Below, in pieces: positions 47,991-58,684 of a stretch of 64,000 bases of DNA. Positions within the stretch are counted from its first letter, which is position 1; every line of letters begins with the position of its first letter. The translations under genes and the position numbers were made by a program. The notes under the pieces were generated by a model. That model saw nothing but the letters and a program-made list of their open reading frames with translations, did no database searches and was not told the origin of the DNA. The DNA is from Augochlora pura (Eukaryota > Arthropoda > Insecta > Hymenoptera > Halictidae), in the NCBI RefSeq assembly GCF_028453695.1, contig NC_135773.1:7006001-7070000 (forward strand), written 5' to 3'.

Positions 47991-48870
47991 GTCCTTCTGG
48001 TCGTTTTTGCCGTCCAACAGCCTCCTCCCCCCCCCGCCCTTACGGTCCTCCTCGGCCCTCATCCGGCCGGTTCTCGACGTCCGCTTCGATTCTCGGGTCC
48101 TCTCTCGGCCGACGATAGCCGCCCCAGCTATTCCGCTCTTATTCCTGTCGCCGGCGTCTATTCTTCGTTAAATCGGACTTAATTACTTAAATCCCGTCGG
48201 GAAATGCTGATGGATCGGTTATAATTAAGGGGATTCTTACAGAACGATTTCTCCCGAGCCCCTCCCCTCGTCCCTTTCCTCCTCTAGACGAATCCCACGG
48301 CGGCGGCCCCGGTCACGAAGATGGCCCTTTTTCATCCCCGGACGATAAACGCGGCCGACGTCCAATCCCGCCATGTATTTCTCGATGACGGGAGATTCGG
48401 GAGATGAGTTTCCGGAGTTTCGGCGATGTAAGCCGGTGCGCCACGAGTGCCTCTCCTCTCCTTTCTCTCTTTTTCTTTCTCTCTCTATACCGTTCTCTTG
48501 CTGCTGCGATAGGATGACCATTTATTTCGGGGGCGAAAGACAAAGAATATAATTCATCTTAATTCGCTCGGCCGAAGGAGGAATTTAGCCTGAAAAGCTG
48601 CCGAAATTCGACAACTCGCGTCCGGTCGGCTCTCGAATCACCGTGGCCAATCAGGGACGGATGCTCTTAACTCTCAGGATTGTGGAACTGTGCGGATCTT
48701 TCGAGGATATTGCTGCTTTAATTAGCTGTGCGTCGCTGTTTGGAAACCTTGCGTTTTAGTCGAGTTTTAATTGAATGTAATGTTAAATACTAATCGCGAT
48801 GTGCACACAAAATAATTAACAGCTATTTTATTATACTTTCAATATTTTTTTCGACTCGTGATAGTTTACT
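47991..48870. other. Non-coding, nothing recognised
   Basis: A GC block with a CT run at 48456-48487, then an AT trough leading to the ratchet-like site. Confidence 0.4.
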
Positions 48871-48900
48871 TAATATTATCTATATTTGTTTCAGGTAACT
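48871..48900 (+). promoter_or_regulatory. Candidate recursive splice site (ratchet point) 2
   Basis: TATATTTGTTTCAG|GTAACT joins a pyrimidine-tract acceptor to a strong donor, with the junction at 48894/48895. It lies about 14.8 kb after ratchet point 1. Alternatively it is an ordinary acceptor. The following sequence is open in phase 0 for 20 codons (VTIALDPWPPKL start) to TGA 48955-48957, which joins in frame to the favoured frame of the 17805-17880 exon. AATAAA at 49165 could then serve a 3' end. Confidence 0.5.
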
Positions 48901-49394
48901 ATCGCTCTCGATCCTTGGCCTCCGAAGCTCAACTTTGACCCGGACTCTAAGGTTTGACCAATTTAATGTTTATGAAACAGTCCCGGTACATAAGAAAATT
49001 CGTTTTCACAAAAGTAGCAATTTAAAAACAAATTGACGTAGTTGAAAATCGTCTTCTAGATACTATTCAACAATTATAAAATAATCCTTGTGCACATAGT
49101 TGCAGAGAGGTGGCAAGTTTATAAATCGCAATAATATAAATTTTAATATAATGTTAATTTACACAATAAAATTTCAGCACACAAATAAAAGATGCTTGTC
49201 TAAAGACAAGATTAAAAAATTAACAATCTTCGTTAACAATTTCCTGTTACATATCATTTAGATTAATGAAAGTATTATAGAAACCATAGCATTGACTATG
49301 GCCAGTGATTAATTACTGTGTCTCTGGCGTATATTCGAGCATAGATAATGAACAATATTTAGCAAATGAGGCGTAGGAAATTTATTTGCTTGAA
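48901..49394. other. AT-rich, nothing recognised
   Basis: Would be intron under the ratchet model, or 3' UTR under the terminal-exon model. Confidence 0.4.
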
Positions 49395-49590
49395 AATAAA
49401 CGAAACAAAATATAAAAGGCACAGTAATTGGTATTCTCAGAGTTATTGACACCACTAACCTAAAATATAAAATATAGGAGACTCAGTAATTGGTCGTCCC
49501 ACAGTAACTAGCTCCACGACCCTAAAATACAAAAGACGCAATAATAGGTCATCGCACAGTAACTAGCTCCACGACCCTATCTAACACAAA
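49395..49590 (+). repeat. Family B tandem array, ~65-bp units
   Basis: Three diverged units share AAAATA(T/C)AAAA, CAGTAATTGGT or CAGTAACTAGCTCCACGAC, and CCTAAAATA. A single related unit lies at 12770-12840. Confidence 0.75.
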
Positions 49591-49852
49591 ACTAACTTAC
49601 ATCTTCCATAATAATCGAGTCGATCCATCCTACACACTTGTAGCAGGTAGCACGTAGATCCCCGTCACCCATGTGTCAGGTCCACGTAGGCACACCGACA
49701 GCCATTTCGCCATTTACCGCGCGCACCGGTGTGCCGTTCCCTCCTTCGAACCCTAGCCGACCCTACCCGCCTTTGCGAGCCTCCCTTTTTAACACGGTCG
49801 CCTCCGCATCCTATTTCTCGACCCTCCCCCCCCCCCCCCTTTTTTTCGGTCC
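49591..49852. other. Non-coding, nothing recognised
   Basis: GC-rich, ending in a C/T run (49826-49847). Confidence 0.4.
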
Positions 49853-49892
49853 CGCTTCATTGCTCGTCCAATCACATACCATTCAAAGTGAC
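49853..49892 (-). other. 40-bp conserved duplicate, copy 1
   Basis: 36 of 40 bases match 51081-51120. On the minus strand both copies encode HFEWYVIGRAMKR, and all four differences are synonymous (TAT/TAC, GGA/GGG, CGA/AGG). The minus strand also shows a donor-like ATG|GTATGT inside the segment and a reverse CCAAT box (ATTGG). It could be a pair of related exons, a transposon fragment or a regulatory module. Confidence 0.5.
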
Positions 49893-51080
49893 GAGACTTC
49901 GAGGCCCCGCCGCGATCAATTACGATCGGCCGGTGGGGAGGGGACGAAGGTGTGGCGCGCGACGTAACCCCGCTCACCGGAAGTGGACTTTTTAACGCGA
50001 CCGAGTGGCCCGTGTCAATCGGGCTATTTCATCGTGGCCTCTAATCAATCGTCCCGGGTCTCAATACCCCCCGGCCGGTTGGGCAACCCCGAGTCTTTTC
50101 AAAAGAGAACTCAGACATGGAGAATAGCTGTAATCAAGGGGGCGCCTCTAAGTTTTGTGATTCGGGGCTAATCGGTAAGGGAACCGGACCGATCAATGAC
50201 AGACGGGGGTCTCTGACAGATCGGAACGGCAGGCCTCTTTACGCCCTTCCGGAAATACCGTCAACCCCGTTGCCTCGTCGTCCGATTATTCCATGGAAAT
50301 TGTCTTCTTTCCCGTCGTCGACTTTTATCTGTAATTTATTTTGTCTGGTATTTGTTTACTCGGAAATTGGGTAATATTACTTTATAATAGTAATAGTTAT
50401 AAGTATTACTTTATATTAGCGATGATAGTAATATTAGTAGTAATTTAGTCTTCCATTAACATTACACATTTTTAAATTTATTAAAATTATCGCCGCAGAA
50501 GTCAACGCAGGAACACTATAAAGAATAACGAGAGACCAAAAAACAATTCTCGTAAAAGATCGTGGATTACCGAAGATTTCATAATTACCGAGCAATTTCA
50601 CCGGTAACAAACGTATTTCATCCCCCCACGAGCACACGCACGCGCGATTTAAAACGCGACTGAATATTTGATAACCCCCGGATCGAGCGATTCCCAAACA
50701 AAATTAACATTTAAAGTTAATGCTCGGGCGACCGACGTACTATAAAACGCACGGTCGATTATTTACCATTCGAATCGGTCTTTTAATTAACCGCGTTCCG
50801 TAGGAAAGAATTCGATGAAATTGGCGGAACGCGTCCAGACGGTCGCAAAAAAAAAGAAAGGAAAAAAAAGATCCCCGTCTCCCGAGCCGAGTCGCCCTTC
50901 AATTTCAGACAAAAGGGCGACTACATTAGGCCCGCGAACGAGATTACTATCGCCGCGGCGGAGCGAAAGGGGGGGGGGGGGGGCGACGATATATCGTTAC
51001 CTGGGCCGGCGCGCGCGATACTTCGCGATACACTTTCGCCCGGTTCGTCCGCCCTCTCCGCGCGCATTCGTTTGGTAATT
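49893..51080. other. Non-coding, poly-G run
   Basis: 15 G at 50969-50983, AT trough at 50330-50600. No gene is supported. Confidence 0.4.
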
Positions 51081-51120
51081 CGCTTCATTGCCCTCCCAAT
51101 CACGTACCATTCAAAGTGAC
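51081..51120 (-). other. 40-bp conserved duplicate, copy 2
   Basis: Partner of 49853-49892, 1.2 kb away in the same orientation. On the minus strand it is preceded by CCAG and contains a donor-like ATG|GTACGT. Flanking DNA is not shared between the copies, so the match is confined to about 40 bp. Confidence 0.5.
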
Positions 51121-52789
51121 AGCTGGATCCTCGAGCGAGCAGCACGAGCGGAGCACGAGCGGAGCACCAGCCTTTACCGGCGACGCGCGACGTCGGCGAC
51201 GGGGGGCAACGACGACGACGTCAATTACAATCGTGACGACAGGAAAAATTTCACCCCGGCGATATTAACGCAATCTGAATCGAGCTTCCCTTTCCCTTCC
51301 CCCTTCCCTTCCCTTCACGGACTACGAGCCTCGGGGCGCTCAAAAGACGTCAGCAGATCTCACGAGAGGAGCTACTTCGAGGAATGCTTGACGGTATAAA
51401 CGGGGACGGGGGTGGCGGCGCGGGGTCGAGTTCGAATAGGATTTGCAGGATGCTTAAACGTGTACAGATAGAGACGTCCCCTCCCCCCCTCCCTTTTATC
51501 CCTGCTATGGAAACCCGGACGGATTCGATTTGCCGCTGATCAGTCCTGAAAAGAATAGAAACTCGATTGTTTGTGCTACGGAATATGGTTCCGAGGTATT
51601 TCACGGAATGATACAATATAATACAATCGACAAACTGTATAATATATAGCCAATAACCTACATAATAAAATGAGCAAGCTATATAATATACTCAATAACA
51701 TACCACTTGACATAACTATACAATAAAACTTTGGATTAGAAATCTGTAAATTTGGTAATAATTAATTTGAAAACCAGGTTCAAAAGGCAATCTCCAAAAA
51801 ATATCTACCGCCGCTGCATCCTTCTACAAATCCTTGATATCCAAAACGATCTCGTCAACGTCCACACTAAAATAAAATCGATTCTCCGCATAAATGAAAT
51901 GACGAAAGACCGAATCGCTCGAAATCGTCAATCACCTCTTCCAATTCCAACATCAACTCCGACAATACTGTAATAAATTCCGCTTAAAAATCGCCGTGCC
52001 ACAATGGCGGCGATATCCGAGGGAAGCCATTACACCGGCCCGTGATCGTCAAAGAATCGCGGTTGTAAACTGGCGCTCCGCGGCCGCGAATATAAAGATG
52101 CCGGAGGGGGGCCCGCGTCAATTGATAGCGTGGCATAACTTATCGCCTGTACAACCCATTCACCGTGGAACATTTCCCCGGGCCCAATAATGCCACGGCG
52201 TGAATTGCGACAGTCTTAATGACGCCCGCGCCCCTAGACAGCGACGATCGATCCGATCGGTAATCTATACGTAAATCACGGGAATGGGGGGAGTGAGAGA
52301 GGCGCGGGAGCGCGGAGAGAGACGCCGACCGATTTGACGGGAATCAAGAGTCGAATCACGAAACGACTTCTCGGTACAATGGGGCCCTGGCTACACTGCC
52401 CCACCCGTCCATTCCATCTGAAAGTATTTATTATTGGATTATTGGAGGACTTTAATGCACCGCCTTCCCGACCAACCCACCCCCCAGCCTCCCTGCCGCT
52501 ATTTTATTTCGCGCGAGACGATCGCGGCACCCGGACGCCTACCGTGCCCAGCGCCCTCGGAAACGTCGAGGAAGAGCCTCCTCTGTTTTAATCGGAATTC
52601 GTTCAACCGATGGACGAGCCCTTGTCGAGGGTTTTACCGAGCCTTGTAAATAATACGGCGTATCTTACGGCTTTTCTTATGATTAGGATGACGTAGGGTA
52701 GAATTTAGTGTGAGACTTTATAGATAATGTTGAGGTTAGTTGTACTCATAGTTGGGAAATAAAATTGCCATTAGAAGGATCTTTTATGA
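51121..52789. other. Non-coding, nothing recognised
   Basis: A short GCACGAGCGGAG repeat lies at about 51132-51168 and a CCCTTCCCTTCC run at 51290-51315. AT trough at 51.6-51.99 kb. Confidence 0.4.
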
Positions 52790-52925
52790 AATACTATACT
52801 ACACTATATGCTATACTATACTATACCATATGCTATACTATACAATACTGTACTATACTGTATTATACTGTACTATACTGTACTATGCTGTACTATACTG
52901 TACTATACTGTACTATACATTATAT
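52790..52925 (+). repeat. Decamer satellite (TACTATACTG)n
   Basis: Same unit as 22569-22702 read on the opposite strand. The array is most regular at 52845-52915. Confidence 0.9.
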
Positions 52926-52934
52926 ATCAAAGAA

Positions 52935-52989
52935 CGTTCCCCCGAGCTTGCATCGAATGCCCGAGGGTAATTGGAATGTCCGAGGGTAC
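52935..52989 (+). repeat. GC-rich motif C, copy 1
   Basis: GTTCCCCCGAGCTTGCATCG with AATGCCCGAGGGTAA is followed by a second GAATGTCCGAGGGTA. It matches 58649-58684 and is likewise embedded in AT-rich tandem repeats. Confidence 0.6.
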
Positions 52990-54199
52990 TATACATTACA
53001 TAGTAGACTATATCATTATACTATACATTATATTATATGTCAATACTGGATTATCTTATAGCTCCGTAAACCTAGTTTTAATAAAGACGAATTCAGAGAG
53101 TCTTAGTTTTTGACGGCGAGGAAATCGGCTTCGGCGCAGCTCATTTTTGCGAGGTTTTCGCGCGCAATTGAATCCCGGGTGTACGCGGCCGGGTTAAAGT
53201 CGTTCGCGTAATTTCAGCGACGGAACAGGAGACTTTCGTTCGAAGAGCGTCCAATGTTTGCCTCTCTCATAAATGTTTCTGCCTCCTACGAGCGACGTAA
53301 TGTCGTCACCGTGAATAGGCACATACATACGCGTATGTATACGTATATACGCATTTATACACATACATACGTACATACGCATACCGTGGCAGTATGAACG
53401 GCGTGCGCGGGTAATCAAATCCGAAACCGCGAAACGCGAGCGAACGCTCGATTCCCAGCCAGCGGAGTCAGATTTCAGGCGTCTGGATGGCTCGGCAGAC
53501 TTCCTACGCGCCGTTTCCGCCGACTCCCCGGGTTCGTTCCCATTTTATCGGCCCGATGCATTTACGCCGGCCGGGACATTGCGGTGCACACGCGCGCCAA
53601 CACTCGCACGCCCGAACACAGACCTTCCATCAAGCAGACCATGCTTTCGCGGCCGTGCAAATCACTTTTCACGAGCGGCATCGGCGAACAGCGGCAACGT
53701 TCCGCGATCCGGCGCGCGACGATCCTTCTTCGAGGATATTTGACGAAGTGACACGCGAGAGAGCATCGGTCTTGATTCTTGTTTCTTGATCATCAAAAGT
53801 CCGTCAATTAATTTAGTAGATGTCAGCCTTCAATCTTCACAAAATTTCTGATTCAAAATTTAATTTCAGGATTTCAGAATTTAGTGTTGATTATAAATGT
53901 TGCAATTAATTCAGTATAAATTTTTCTATTTTTATACATTTTTGTTGTAAAATTTAGCTTCAGTTTTTATATTTATTTTCCCAGAGGTTTGCAAAGATGT
54001 GAAAGACTTAGCAATTATCGGAAGCAGAAAACTGTACTCAATTTTTATGAGTACAAGAATATTCTTTGGACAGTCTGGAACAATTATAAATTATTATTTA
54101 AGACGTTATTAAAATTATCATTGTCACATAGTCAAAGAAATTCGAGAAGTTTTTGTTCCGTGATTTGTTCACTGCTTCGAACGCGACTCGAAGCCATCG
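52990..54199. other. Non-coding, TACG-rich patch
   Basis: 53317-53385 is a run of ACATACATACG/GTATGTATACG type tetranucleotide repeats. No gene is supported. Confidence 0.45.
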
Positions 54200-54300
54200 C
54201 TATCTAAAATCGAAGCAGTTCCTGCGCTCACCTCTCATTGGCCACTATTTCTCGTTAATCTTCGCTACGGTAAATGTTACTTTAAATGACCTTAGAAGCC
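54200..54300 (-). repeat. Interspersed repeat family A, reverse copy
   Basis: GCTCACCTCTCATTGGCCAC, TTTCTCGTTAAT, CGCTACGG and GTTACTTTAAATGACCTTAG align with the reverse copies at 1 and 11.2 kb. Confidence 0.5.
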
Positions 54301-54978
54301 CCCAATTTCGGTATTTTAAAACACTTTCAAGACATCCATTGAACAGAGTTTAAAAATTCTTTAAATTTTGCTCTCGCATTTTTTAATCTAAATCCACTGA
54401 AATTATAAAATTGCTGCCATTAAAAATCGCTGAATATATTCCTATATTCTAACACATTTTATAAAAATTGAGAGGAACTTAAATAAATTAAATTTGACGA
54501 TTTACAGATGACAAAGTGAGGTTAACTTTCTGACTTCTGTGCGAATAGTATTTAAATTGCAGGATAATTCGCGAAAAAGTGTCCAATAATGCCTATTTCG
54601 TCCAACTTTCCCTGTTTCGAAGCGCAAGTCGCTGGCGAACGAGTGTTTTGACACAGCGCCGCGCGAAAGTCTGGAGCGATGCCCGATTACATTGAAAACC
54701 GGCCGGTCGGGTCGATTAGTCGCGGACATTCGACGGAGAAATGCGATTTTCCGGGTGTCGTGATTCATTAGCCGTTGCGTGAGCATCGATGGCTGGACGA
54801 TAGGGCGGCGGACGGATTACGAGACCTTTTTTCCTTCCGCCCCGTGCTTTTCGTCGGGAAGAAAAGATTTCTGGGCCACGTAAAGAGCTTTCTTTTTCTC
54901 TGCTACATGGAACTTGTGTTTCTGTTTTTGTCCGCCAGTCGAGTACCTTACCGCAGAAGCCTGAAATTTATCGAACAA
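54301..54978. other. Non-coding, nothing recognised
   Basis: AT-rich to 54.56 kb, then GC-moderate. Confidence 0.4.
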
Positions 54979-55290
54979 GTTCACGAAATAATTGAAACCA
55001 TCGCTATTAGTTTCAACAACTTCTAAATGCATATTTCTTATTATTCAATATTTAATAATTTTTATTTTGATCCTTGTTATTAAAACTAGATATTTTTTGA
55101 TGTTCAAATTTCCAAAAGAACTTAAAGTTCACGAAATAATTAAAACCATCGCTATTAGTTTAAACAACCTCTAAATGCCTATTTCTTATTATTCGATCTA
55201 TATTTAATAATTTTAATTCTGCACTGAGATTCTCGTTATAAACACTAGGTATTTAAATTTAATATTTAGGTTATCAGAACACTTAAAAAT
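54979..55290 (+). repeat. Two-copy tandem duplication, ~148 bp, with partial third
   Basis: GTTCACGAAATAATT(G/A)AAACC recurs at 54979 and 55127, and CTAAATGC(A/C)TATTTCTTATT is also shared. A third partial copy (AAACACTAGGTATTTAAA) follows. Confidence 0.9.
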
Positions 55291-55712
55291 TGCCTAAAAC
55301 CGAAACTAATTACGGTAATTATATTAATTAATAAAATACTATATTATAATACCATAATTACAATAATAATTACAGTAATTAAATTTTCGTACGTATGGCC
55401 TCATCGCAGTGCGCGCAATTTTCAGCGCGCATATAATAAACATATAAATTACCGAGATCCATCGCTTTTACTAAATTATCATTGTATACACAGATAATGC
55501 AGCTAAAAACCACCGGCTTCATAACTATTTTCTATCATTCTAAATAACATCAAAATTAAGAAAAATTATTTTACAATCATCTGGCAAACTAACGCTCTTA
55601 TTATTAAAAAAATTCAAGTGATTCAACCGAGTTCTAAAATAATTATTACATGATAAATCTCGACACCATAGATTTCCTACGATACCTTGACATATCGTTG
55701 CTTTTCATTCTT

Positions 55713-55822
55713 TTAATATTTTAATTTTTTAATTTTTTAATTTTTTAATTTTTTAATTTTTTAATTTTTTAATTTTTTAATTTTTTAATTTTTTAATTTT
55801 CTAGATTTTCAATTTTTTAATT
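55713..55822. repeat. (TTTTTTAA)n array
   Basis: About a dozen copies of the octamer, with CTAG interruptions at the 3' end. Confidence 0.95.
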
Positions 55823-55834
55823 TTCTAAACTAGC

Positions 55835-56049
55835 TTAACCCTTTCGCTCCGACTTACATAAGATACTTTTATTAATCAACAAACAGTTGACCATAATATT
55901 TAAAAAAATAAATTCTAATTACAAACTCTTATATTTTAGAAATTAAAGCGATATCACTAAATGCAATAAATATGACTGTAACATTTAGAGAATTTTAGCA
56001 TTCGATACCTCAGTGTCAACTACTGACTAACGCGCTCCGAAAGGGTTAA
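55835..56049. mobile_element. TTAA-flanked MITE, CCCTTTCG-type ends
   Basis: It starts TTAACCCTTTCGCTCCG and ends CTCCGAAAGGGTTAA, a 12-bp perfect inverted repeat including TTAA at both edges. It is 215 bp and non-coding. It begins 13 bp after the (TTTTTTAA)n array. Confidence 0.7.
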
Positions 56050-56855
56050 CCGACACAACGCGTCGCATCACAGCAACTCGGTCCTGGAAATAATCTCACG
56101 GCGCGTCGAAACTCGTCGAAAATTGCCGAGCACGCGGCCCCGCACCGAATCAATTTCGCCCCTCTTTAAATACGTATCGCTATTTTGGCCGGGCGTGTCG
56201 CCATTCAACGATCGCTGCCGTCTCGAACGGAGACGTCACGGCCGGGACGGAATCGACATAATCTGATCCCGGTGGACGGTGCACCTTTGATTCCCCGTGA
56301 TCCGTGTACCTTGACGAGCCATCACAATTGTACAGCGTCTGTATGTTCTCCTGAAGCGGCAGATGTTGCCCTGGAGAGGAAAGTGGGGTGGAGGGGAGAG
56401 GAATGGGGGAGAGAGAGAGACGTAAGAGGGCTCATTGTTGCCCGGCATTCGGGCCTAACGGCGAAGCCGCGGATTCCTGCTCCTACGTTTAGGAACCGTG
56501 AGGTGATCCCGTGGACGTGATCGAGGACCGAAAAGAGATTATCCTCGGACAAATACCGTCGCCGGGACGGTCGATGAATAAAAACCGAGAGAGGAGCGCC
56601 CCGGTTTCTCCCCCTGCCGCAGTGTTCACTGTCCTACGGGCCAGCGCGAATAATATTTGCTGCGCGAACGTTTCTTCAAATTTTCGTGACGCTTCCCAGG
56701 ACGGTCCTTCTTGTCCTGCTGGTGCTCGATGGTACTTACCACTTTTTTTCTCGGGGATTTAAAGGGATCCGGGGGAATGTTTGGGAGGAGGCTCGAGGAT
56801 GTGGCCCAGATTCGGATCCTAGCGGGCGGAAACTCGGGATTTTTCAACGTTAACA
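56050..56855. other. GC block, nothing recognised
   Basis: Frames on both strands lack family signal. Confidence 0.4.
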
Positions 56856-56943
56856 TTTTTTTTTATTATTATTATTATAATTATTATTATTATCATCATC
56901 ATCATCATTATTACTATTATTATTATTATTATTGCTATTATTT
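56856..56943. repeat. (TTA)n / (CAT)n trinucleotide run
   Basis: TTATTATTA with an internal CATCATCATCATCATCAT stretch. Confidence 0.9.
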
Positions 56944-57143
56944 TTGTTGGCGTCGTTGTTCATTAATAGGTGTTAGTACCTGATACAAGAAGATTCTCAG
57001 TTTGTTAATTGGAGGATTAATTTAACTAGTTGCACGATGCCGGATATATTTCTTTTAAGCGAAAAGTTACTGTATATTATCACTCCTTGATCATTCATTT
57101 TGATAAAATATTGTACAGTGTACTTAGCAAATAATTACCACAT

Positions 57144-57412
57144 AGGATCAACTAAATCTCAAAGATTAATTAAATATTAAATTAAATCAACTAAATCTTA
57201 AATATGAATGAAATATTAAATTAGATCGATTAAATATGAAATATTAATCAAATCTTAAATTAAATCAGTTAAATATGAAATATGGATTAAATATTAAATT
57301 AAATCAGTTAAATATTAAAATAAATCAATTAAATATTAAATTAAATCAGTATAAATCGTTATAAATCAATGAAATATTAAAATAGATCAATTAGATATTA
57401 AACACTAATTGC
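57144..57412. repeat. AT minisatellite, ~22-bp units
   Basis: Units are of the form ATTAAATTAAATCAGTTAAA with many variants. Confidence 0.8.
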
Positions 57413-57918
57413 TTTATTTTTATCAAAGAATATTCCTCCTCAATTATTAAATTAAATTAAATTACAGTCGAGACACCTTCTCCCTTCTTGCCGGAAGCTC
57501 CTCGAACAAAAATTGCTACCGCTTGCGTAATAAAATTTGATACCGCTCAGTACGCAAACAAATGGCTAAAAATAGCCTACACATCGTCGCAACAGATCGC
57601 GCCAAAATCAGGAAGAAAAGTTGTTCGACTTGAACGGAACATCCCCCGAGCTGGAAATTCGTAGAACCGAGGAGCTTTGGTGCCGGGAGTAGTTCCGTAT
57701 TTCACCGGGGGGGGGGGGGGGGGGGGCTCGAAAGCTTTGAAACCTGTGCGTGCATTTTAAAAACGGAGATCAGCGTGCTGCGCGCGGAAAAATGTCTGGG
57801 GAAACGTGGAACCACCACAATGGTCTTCTCCGCTGTCGCGATTGTGCAAACATTCTGCTCTTTGTACGGCGACCGGCAACGAAACGTTCCTGCCCTCGAA
57901 ATTTTCGGAATTTTTGTT

Positions 57919-57962
<44 letters not shown>

Positions 57963-58061
57963 TTTGGTGGTGGGAAACGGTTTCTCCGCCGAAACCTCGT
58001 TTCTTCCGGCCGCGTTTACAAAAATTACCAGGAGTCACGTCGTCGAACAATAGCGTCAGAG

Positions 58062-58095
<34 letters not shown>

Positions 58096-58343
58096 TCTCC
58101 CTTTCTCTCTCGCTCTTTATTAAGTTCCCGGTTCTCGCGCGGCAGATTTTTCTCGGACAATGTTACCCGCGTTGAAGTGGGTCGAACGCGAGAGAGTGTT
58201 CAAGCACCAATTACTCCCGCGAACGGCGCGCGAGTAAAACAATCGCGCGCGCTTATTCAACGGCGTCGTATGAAATAGAAATTCTGTGATCTGGAACGGA
58301 AGGACGCGAGATCGTCGCCGGCCGTTTCTGTGTCTACCATGCT
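57413..58343. other. GC block with 20-G run and CT arrays
   Basis: 20 G lie at 57707-57726. CT arrays lie at 57926-57962 and 58062-58110. Frames here are repeat-derived. Confidence 0.5.
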
Positions 58344-58345
58344 CT

Positions 58346-58376
<31 letters not shown>
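58344..58376. repeat. (CT)n array running into the gap
   Basis: CT dinucleotides are cut off by the run of N. Confidence 0.9.
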
Positions 58377-58476
58377 NNNNNNNNNNNNNNNNNNNNNNNN
58401 NNNNNNNNNNNNNNNNNNNNNNNNNNNNNNNNNNNNNNNNNNNNNNNNNNNNNNNNNNNNNNNNNNNNNNNNNNNN
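58377..58476. other. Assembly gap, 100 N
   Basis: Exactly 100 N. The left flank is (CT)n and the right flank is AT-rich. Confidence 0.98.
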
Positions 58477-58648
58477 TAATTTAATAAAGACTATCAAAGC
58501 ATATATGCTTCACGAAAGAGGCCAGGCTCTTTGTAACAAGTATTAACCAACATTTACTATAACTTCGCAAATAACACCAATGTTATAATATAATATTATA
58601 ATTAAATAATAAAATAATATTATACTAGAAATTTATTTATCAGTAAAT

Positions 58649-58684
58649 GTTCCCCCGGGGCTTACAAAGAATACTCAGGGGTAA
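58649..58684 (+). repeat. GC-rich motif C, copy 2
   Basis: GTTCCCCCGGGGCTTACAAA with GAATACTCAGGGGTAA matches 52935-52969 and lies in AAATAATATTATA-type repeats. Confidence 0.6.
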
